Source: Stappia indica
GTDB taxonomy: Bacteria > Pseudomonadota > Alphaproteobacteria > Rhizobiales > Stappiaceae
NCBI RefSeq assembly: GCF_001696535.1
Contig: NZ_MBQE01000004.1
Span: 186,001-250,000 of the forward strand
DNA: 64,000 nt
Direction of reading: 5' to 3'
The first letter of the stretch is position 1. Each line of letters starts with the position of its first letter. The notes beneath the pieces are model-generated. The model did no database searches, was not told where the DNA came from, and saw only the letters and a program-made list of their open reading frames with translations. Below are positions 59,157 through 64,000 of this stretch, piece by piece. The position numbers and the translations under genes were made by a program.

Positions 59157-60209
59157 TCAGCCGTCCTGCGGCAGCAGCCAGCCGCCGGTGATGCGCACCG
59201 GCACCCTCTCACCGGGCGCGACCTTCCGGGCAAGGTGCAGGACCAGCGGCTCGTCGATACCGGTCAGGTCGGCCGTCGCCTCGAAGAAGCCGCCGCGATA
59301 GCTCGCATGCAGGACCGTTGCGCTCAGCGCGCCGTCGCCGGCCTCGGCGCGGATGTCCTCTGGCCGCAGCACCACCCTGCCGGCTCCGGGCCGCGCATCG
59401 CCAGGTGCGCGCACCTCAAGCGTCAGGCTGCCCGACTTGACCTGCGCCATGCCGTTTTCCGCCGCTGCCACGTTCACCCTTGTCAGCGCCGAACGACCGA
59501 TGAAACGGGCGACCCGCTCGCCGGCGGGGCGCTGATACACCGTCTCGGGGCTGGCGGCCTGCAGCAGTCGTCCTTCCCACAGGATCGCGATGCGATCGGC
59601 CAGTGCCATTGCTTCGCGCTGGTCGTGGGTGATGTAGAGCGTCGTCGCGCCGGTCTGGCGGTGGAACTGTGCGAGTTCCTCTTCCATCGACTGGCGCAGA
59701 TGCGGATCGAGGTTGGCCAGCGGCTCGTCCATCAGGATGGTGCCGGCCTGCTGGGCGATACAGCGGGCAAGGGCGACGCGCTGGCGCTGGCCGCCCGACA
59801 GCGAGGCGGGCTTGCGTGCCGCGAAGGCCGCCAGTCCCACCTTGTCGAGGCTGGTCTCCACACGCGCCTTGCGTTCGCCTGCGGCAAGCCCGGCGCTTTC
59901 CACCGGAAAGGCGACGTTGTCGTGCACGCTCATATGCGGCCACAAGGCGTAGGACTGAAACACCACGCCGACATTGCGCGCTTCCGGCGGCACGTGCCGG
60001 GAGGGGGAGGCGACTGTCTCGCCGCCGATGGCGATCTCGCCCTCGTCAGGCGTTTCCAGCCCGGCGATCAGCCGCAGCAAGGTGGACTTGCCGCAGCCGG
60101 AGGGGCCGAGAATGGCGAAGAAGCTGCCCGCCTCCACATCCAGCGTGATGTTGGAAACGGCCGTCTGCTGGCCGAAGCGCTTGGTCAGCGCGCGAAGGGA
60201 AACCGACAT
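59157..60209 (-). CDS. ABC transporter ATP-binding protein, FbpC-like
   Basis: A 350-residue ATPase with Walker A GPSGCGKST, Q-loop VVFQSYALWPHMSV, signature LSGGQRQRVALAR, Walker B ILMDEPLANLD and switch His in ITHDQREA. A C-terminal TOBE-type regulatory domain of about 110 residues follows. The sequence is closest in style to the ferric-iron/phosphonate/polyamine importer group. No permease gene adjoins it. A periplasmic binding protein of a matching type starts 3 kb away at 63152 on the other strand and may belong to the same system. Confidence 0.9.
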   Translation of the reverse strand: MSVSLRALTKRFGQQTAVSNITLDVEAGSFFAILGPSGCGKSTLLRLIAGLETPDEGEIAIGGETVASPSRHVPPEARNVGVVFQSYALWPHMSVHDNVAFPVESAGLAAGERKARVETSLDKVGLAAFAARKPASLSGGQRQRVALARCIAQQAGTILMDEPLANLDPHLRQSMEEELAQFHRQTGATTLYITHDQREAMALADRIAILWEGRLLQAASPETVYQRPAGERVARFIGRSALTRVNVAAAENGMAQVKSGSLTLEVRAPGDARPGAGRVVLRPEDIRAEAGDGALSATVLHASYRGGFFEATADLTGIDEPLVLHLARKVAPGERVPVRITGGWLLPQDG

Positions 60210-60351
60210 GGGGCTCCGGTGCTGTGCTCGGGGAGGGAGGGCGGCCTGGCGTTGTGCTTAACCGCGCGGGCGCCTGCCCGCAAGCGCGCCGCATCGCATG
60301 CCCCATCGCATGACTGTGTGAGGATTGCGTGACAGCGGCCGCCCCGCCGGC

Positions 60352-61239
60352 TCACTTCACCGGTGCCGGCCGCTCGGTGCCCCAGTTGGAATAGATGCGC
60401 GAGCGCCGCGTTTCCTCTTCCTGGCCGTAGCGGTTGATCGCCTCGCAACCCTTTTCCAGCAGCACCACCTCGGCGGCGAGCTTCTTCCAGGCAACGTTCG
60501 CATCCCACACCTTGTTGTGGGACGGCGTCTCGATCTCGAGGGCGTCGATGGCGTTGCGGTAGGAGACGAGGCGATAGCGCAGCGCCTGGCTGGCCCAGTC
60601 GACATAGCGGCGGTTTTCCCAAACCCGCGCCTGGGCGCCCGCCAGTTCTTCCTTGGTGGAGATGTCGCGGCGGCCGAGGGCGCGCAGCCGCTCTTCGTCG
60701 GCGGCCATCACCCGCGTCGCCACCTCGCAGAAGGGCGGAACCAGTTCCGCGTCGGACAGCGCGTCGGCGGCCACCTTGTCGTAGCGCACTTCGCTGGAGC
60801 GGTACTTGTCCGAGCGCAGGTAGGAATAGTAGCGGTCCGGGTCGAGCTTGTTGGCGGTCTCCGGCAGGATCCGCGTGCGGATCAGCTCGGTGCGCGTGCC
60901 TTCGATCCAGTCCTCGGTCGCCGGCGGGCGGATCAGCGTCCAGCCCCGGTCGCGCATTTCGCGCTCGTCGTCCGTGAGGTTGAAGCGCGACATCGGTTCG
61001 CCGCGCGCCACGGCCAGTTCCGATCCGACCTGCGGCATCAACGTGTCGTGGATGACCGACGGCGTCGGCCGTCCGAAATCGCCCGTCGGCCGCTGGCAGG
61101 CGCCAAGCACGAGAAGGGACAGGCTGGCCGAGGCAAGCAGCAGCGTACGCCAAGACGCAGGGCGCAGTGCGTTCTGTCGCCTCGCGGACCCCGGCTTCCT
61201 TGCCGTGGCCGCTAGCACTGTCGGACGGCGGATCGTCAC
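60352..61239 (-). CDS. lipoprotein of unknown function
   Basis: The 295-residue protein begins with a long basic segment (VTIRRPTVLAATARKPG), then a hydrophobic stretch and lipobox ending LLVLGAC, with Gln at +2. The mature part is helical, rich in Arg and Glu (LTDDEREMRDRGWTLI, DPDRYYSYLRSDKYRSSEV) and contains two further Cys (PPFCEVATR, EKGCEAINR). No family was recognised. GTG 61239 is preferred because GGGAAAGAG lies 6 nt upstream and the frame further up does not look coding. It should be anchored in the outer membrane. Confidence 0.75.
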   Translation of the reverse strand: MTIRRPTVLAATARKPGSARRQNALRPASWRTLLLASASLSLLVLGACQRPTGDFGRPTPSVIHDTLMPQVGSELAVARGEPMSRFNLTDDEREMRDRGWTLIRPPATEDWIEGTRTELIRTRILPETANKLDPDRYYSYLRSDKYRSSEVRYDKVAADALSDAELVPPFCEVATRVMAADEERLRALGRRDISTKEELAGAQARVWENRRYVDWASQALRYRLVSYRNAIDALEIETPSHNKVWDANVAWKKLAAEVVLLEKGCEAINRYGQEEETRRSRIYSNWGTERPAPVK

Positions 61240-61294
61240 GCTTTGCTCTTTCCCGTCGTGGCCTGCACGCCCCGGACGGGGCGGGCGGTCCGGC

Positions 61295-61519
61295 TCAGTG
61301 AGCCTTGCCGGGATCGCGGTCCAGACCCGGGTGCTCAAGGCTATCCTGTTTGCGCCCGATTCGCGCGCCGAGATCAAGCGCTTGAACGTCGTCGTGACGC
61401 TCGATCCTCACGCCTGGAAAGATGACGATCTCCGCCGAGACGTGGCGGCCGCGCGGCGAGGTCCGGCGGGCGGGACGCCCCGGCCGATAACCGCAGTGAA
61501 AGTTCAGCACGGTGCCCAT
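61295..61519 (-). CDS. small conserved-looking protein
   Basis: A 74-residue basic protein. The segment SAEIVIFPGVRIERHDD resembles a short motif (AEIhhFxGVRYERxD) that I recall from small hypothetical proteins of Rhizobiales; this is memory, not a search. GGAGGG 4-5 nt before ATG 61519 is a strong ribosome binding site. It precedes the lipoprotein gene on the same strand by 55 nt, so the two are probably co-transcribed. Function unknown. Confidence 0.6.
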   Translation of the reverse strand: MGTVLNFHCGYRPGRPARRTSPRGRHVSAEIVIFPGVRIERHDDVQALDLGARIGRKQDSLEHPGLDRDPGKAH

Positions 61520-61806
61520 AGCACCCTCCATGAGCCAACCCGGTGCGCGGTGGCGCTCCGGCCCCAGACCCCTGGCAGGTCACGCGATACCTACTGCCGT
61601 TAGGTCAGTAGGAACGAGTCAGGGTTAACAACTCGCTAACGCTTTTCTGGCAGTTTTACGCAGTTCGCTGCCGGAAGGTTCACTTCGTGAAGGGCCGATG
61701 GTGGCGGGCGCGTGTAAATGCGTAGCGCAGGCAGTCCCGGCCCGTGTCCAGTTCCTTTGACGTTTCAGGCAAGTCCTTGTCTCCCGGCGCTTCCCTTGAG
61801 GAAAGC

Positions 61807-63018
61807 GTGCCGGATCGCCGCCGTCCGCATCACCGGGCGATGGAAGGCGTTATCGACCTGCCGATGGAGCCGGGCGAGGCCCGCAAGGCGGGGCTGCTGC
61901 TGGCCGCCACCGAGCTCTATGTCGCGCGCCAGGGTCACGATGCTTCCGAGCGACGCATCTTCGCCGAGCTGTTCCGCCAATTGCTGCCCGAGACGCCGGC
62001 CGAGCATCGCCTGACCATCGCGCGATTGCTTGCCGCAGCGCCCGAGACGCCGCCGGAGTGCCTCAGCCTGCTTGCCGCCGATCCCGACAGCGAGATTGCC
62101 GCCGCGGCTCTGGCCGCCGAGACCGCCTTGCCCGAGACCGATCTCATTGCCCGGGCCGCCAGCGGCGATGCCGCCGTGCACCGGGCCATCGCCGCACGCT
62201 CGCAAATGCCGGGGACCGTCGCCGGCGTGCTGCTGCGCCATGCCGATGCGCCGACGCTGAAGGTGCTGCTCGCCCGTCCCGACTGCCCGCCGGATGAGCG
62301 CGTTCTGGAACTGCTGTCGGCGCGCGAGGACATGCTGCGCGCATTGGCCGCCGATCTTGCCCGCCGTCACGCCCTGCCGGCGCCGCTGCTTTTCGCCCTG
62401 TTCCTCGACCTCGACAGCGCCGGCCGGATGGAGGCGATCGCGGCTGCGGAAGCGCGCGCGCTTGCCGAGCTCGCCCGTCGCGGCGACCCGAAGCTGCTCA
62501 ACGTTGCCTTCAAGCCCGCCGTGCTGGAGGCGCTCGTCGAGGCGGCGCTGTCCGGCGGCCTCGCCGTCTTTGCCGCGCGCCTTGCCCATGCGCTGGCGCT
62601 GCCGGCGGAAACCGCCGCCCGTATCGTCGACGACCCCGGCGGGGAGGCCCTGGTTCTGGCGCTGCGGGCGCTCGGAACCGGCGACAGCGAAAGCGGCCGC
62701 ATTCTGGTTCGGGTGCTCGGCCAGACGGCCGCGCTGGAGCACCTGCGCGGCCTCGTCGCCCTGCACGACCGGGTCACCCCGCGTGCCGCGATGCTGGTGA
62801 TGGAGGGGCTGCATGCCGGCCCGGCCAGCGCCGTGGAGCAACTGGCCACGGCCCGCGAGGAGGCGCCGCGCGCCGCGCTCGCCCGCGCGCGCGGGGCAGG
62901 GCTCGTCTCGCCTTATGGCGGCGTGTCCCATGCCGAGCGCCGCGACGCACAGGCCGGGCGCGCCTCGACGCCGTCCACCACTCCGGCGGCGGCACCCTCG
63001 CGCCGCGATGCCGGCTGA
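61807..63018 (+). CDS. DUF2336 protein
   Basis: A 403-residue Ala/Leu-rich, all-helical soluble protein with HEAT-like repeats (ADPDSEIAAAALAAETALPE, AVHRAIAARSQMPGTVAGVL), typical of DUF2336, an alphaproteobacterial family of unknown function. The last about 70 residues are low complexity (Ala, Arg, Pro, Thr). GTG 61807 is chosen because GAGG lies 5 nt upstream; GTG 61744 and ATG 61840 are alternatives. Divergent from the small gene at 61295-61519. Confidence 0.82.
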   Translation: MPDRRRPHHRAMEGVIDLPMEPGEARKAGLLLAATELYVARQGHDASERRIFAELFRQLLPETPAEHRLTIARLLAAAPETPPECLSLLAADPDSEIAAAALAAETALPETDLIARAASGDAAVHRAIAARSQMPGTVAGVLLRHADAPTLKVLLARPDCPPDERVLELLSAREDMLRALAADLARRHALPAPLLFALFLDLDSAGRMEAIAAAEARALAELARRGDPKLLNVAFKPAVLEALVEAALSGGLAVFAARLAHALALPAETAARIVDDPGGEALVLALRALGTGDSESGRILVRVLGQTAALEHLRGLVALHDRVTPRAAMLVMEGLHAGPASAVEQLATAREEAPRAALARARGAGLVSPYGGVSHAERRDAQAGRASTPSTTPAAAPSRRDAG

Positions 63019-63151
63019 CGGCCGGCTGGCCCCCGTAAAAAATCCTGAGCGTCTGGGCCGGGGCACAAGAAACTGTTACATGCGCCTGCTATGGCCCCTG
63101 ATCGCGCCCGTTCGCGACGAACGGGACACCACGCCATTCACGGGGTTTCGC

Positions 63152-64000
63152 ATGATCAAGACCAAGCTGCTCGCAGCCCTCATGACGGTTTCGCTCGCAA
63201 CGCCGGCCTTCGCCGAGTTGTCCGGCAAGCTGGTGCTGTACACCTCCCAGCCCAATGCAGATGCGCAGCAGACCGTCGATGCCTTCAAGGCCAAGCATCC
63301 CGGCCTCGAGATCGAGTGGGTTCGCGACGGCACGTCCAAGGTGATGGCCAAGCTGCAGGCCGAGTTCGCCGCCGGCGACCCGCAGCCGGACCTGCTGCTG
63401 ATTGCCGACACGGTGACCATGGAGAGCCTGAAGAAGGAAGGCCGCCTGCTCGCCCACGAGGGCGCGGACGTCTCCGCCTACGATCCGGCGATCATGGACA
63501 AGGACCGCACCTACTTCTCCACCAAGCTGATCACCACCGGCATCGTCTACAACACCGGCGCCTCGATGGTTCCCGGGTCCTACAAGGACCTCCTGAAGCC
63601 GGAGGCCAAGGACAGCTTCGCGATGCCCTCGCCGCTGACTTCGGGCGCGGCGACCATCCACATGATCTCGGTGACCAGCCATCCGGATCTCGGCTGGGCC
63701 TTCTACGAAGGGCTGTCGGAGCAGGGCGCGCTGGCCCAGGGCGGCAATGGCGGCGTCTACAAGGCAGTTGCCGGCGGCGAGAAGCTCTACGGCTTCCTGG
63801 TCGACTTCATGGCGATCCGCGGCGCCGCCGAGGGCGCGCCGGTGGCCTTCGTCTTCCCGGAAGAGGGCGTCTCTGCCGTCACCGAGCCGGTCGCGATCCT
63901 CAAGACTGCGAAGAATGTCGAGGCCGCCAAGGCCTTCGTCGATTTCCTGATCTCGGAAGAGGGCCAGGCCCTTGCCGCCTCGCAGGGCTACCTGCCGGCG
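63152..64000 (+). CDS. periplasmic ABC substrate-binding protein (iron/phosphonate type), truncated by window end
   Basis: The frame runs 283 codons from ATG 63152 to the window end without a stop. A signal peptide (LLAALMTVSLATPAFA) precedes a periplasmic binding fold beginning KLVLYTSQPNADAQQTVDAF, with PQPDLLLIADTVTMESLKK and the C-terminal EPVAILKTAKNVEAAKAFVDF. This resembles ferric-iron (AfuA/FutA-like) or 2-aminoethylphosphonate binding proteins. About 50 residues are probably missing. The permease gene is expected just beyond the window, and the FbpC-like ATPase at 59157 may be its partner. Confidence 0.9.
   Translation, partial: MIKTKLLAALMTVSLATPAFAELSGKLVLYTSQPNADAQQTVDAFKAKHPGLEIEWVRDGTSKVMAKLQAEFAAGDPQPDLLLIADTVTMESLKKEGRLLAHEGADVSAYDPAIMDKDRTYFSTKLITTGIVYNTGASMVPGSYKDLLKPEAKDSFAMPSPLTSGAATIHMISVTSHPDLGWAFYEGLSEQGALAQGGNGGVYKAVAGGEKLYGFLVDFMAIRGAAEGAPVAFVFPEEGVSAVTEPVAILKTAKNVEAAKAFVDFLISEEGQALAASQGYLPA

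Overview
The window looks like a chromosomal segment of a high-G+C alphaproteobacterium, most likely Hyphomicrobiales and perhaps close to Stappiaceae (Stappia, Roseibium/Labrenzia, Pannonibacter). This is inferred from gene content: a Ros/MucR regulator, an ornithine decarboxylase next to NAD-dependent homospermidine synthase, malate synthase G, a Rhizobium-etli-type asparaginase, a ClpS2-like adaptor, a UvrB with long terminal extensions, and DUF2336 and TIGR03808 proteins. No rRNA, insertion sequence, prophage or CRISPR array was seen. Most of the window is ordinary core genome with short operons.

Layout. 1-1.3 kb: a small membrane-protein gene broken at a G6 run, tRNA-Pro(CGG) and tRNA-Gln(TTG). 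1.3-7.3 kb: a soluble globin-coupled chemoreceptor, an 880-bp gap with minus-strand terminator-like hairpins, then a YcaO-domain enzyme followed by a large BTAD/TPR regulator; this is the most unusual locus. 7.3-11.5 kb: a small hypothetical protein, a CPA1 antiporter fused to a cyclic-nucleotide-binding domain, and an EamA exporter. 12-17 kb: malate synthase G, a PilZ protein and an OmpR/EnvZ-type two-component pair. That pair is divergent from a secreted protein with seven EF-hand-like loops. 18-24 kb: ornithine decarboxylase behind a long structured leader, homospermidine synthase, a class I/II aminotransferase and an asparaginase.

24-35 kb: a Tat-exported beta-helix protein, a YfeY-like lipoprotein, a LuxR-type solo regulator, a LOG-family hydrolase with an M20 peptidase, an inverse-autotransporter barrel carrying a beta-helix domain, a HerA-like ATPase and two small conserved proteins. 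35-47 kb: a haloacid dehalogenase, a branched-chain-type aminotransferase, an MFS exporter, Fe superoxide dismutase, an alpha/beta hydrolase, DUF2892, a Stf0 sulfotransferase, DUF3833, oligopeptidase B, ClpS, an FkbM methyltransferase, and two small secreted proteins (one PAAR-like). 47-52 kb: uvrB, a lower-G+C HNH nuclease, a SelW-like protein and MsrB.

52-58 kb: a complete, translationally coupled seven-gene Mrp/Mnh Na+/H+ antiporter operon (A to G), followed by mucR. 59-64 kb: a Fbp-type ABC ATPase, a lipoprotein, a small conserved protein, DUF2336, and a periplasmic iron-type binding protein cut off by the window end. Functional themes are ion homeostasis (two antiporter systems), polyamine synthesis, envelope and secreted repeat proteins, and redox repair (SodB, MsrB, SelW-like).
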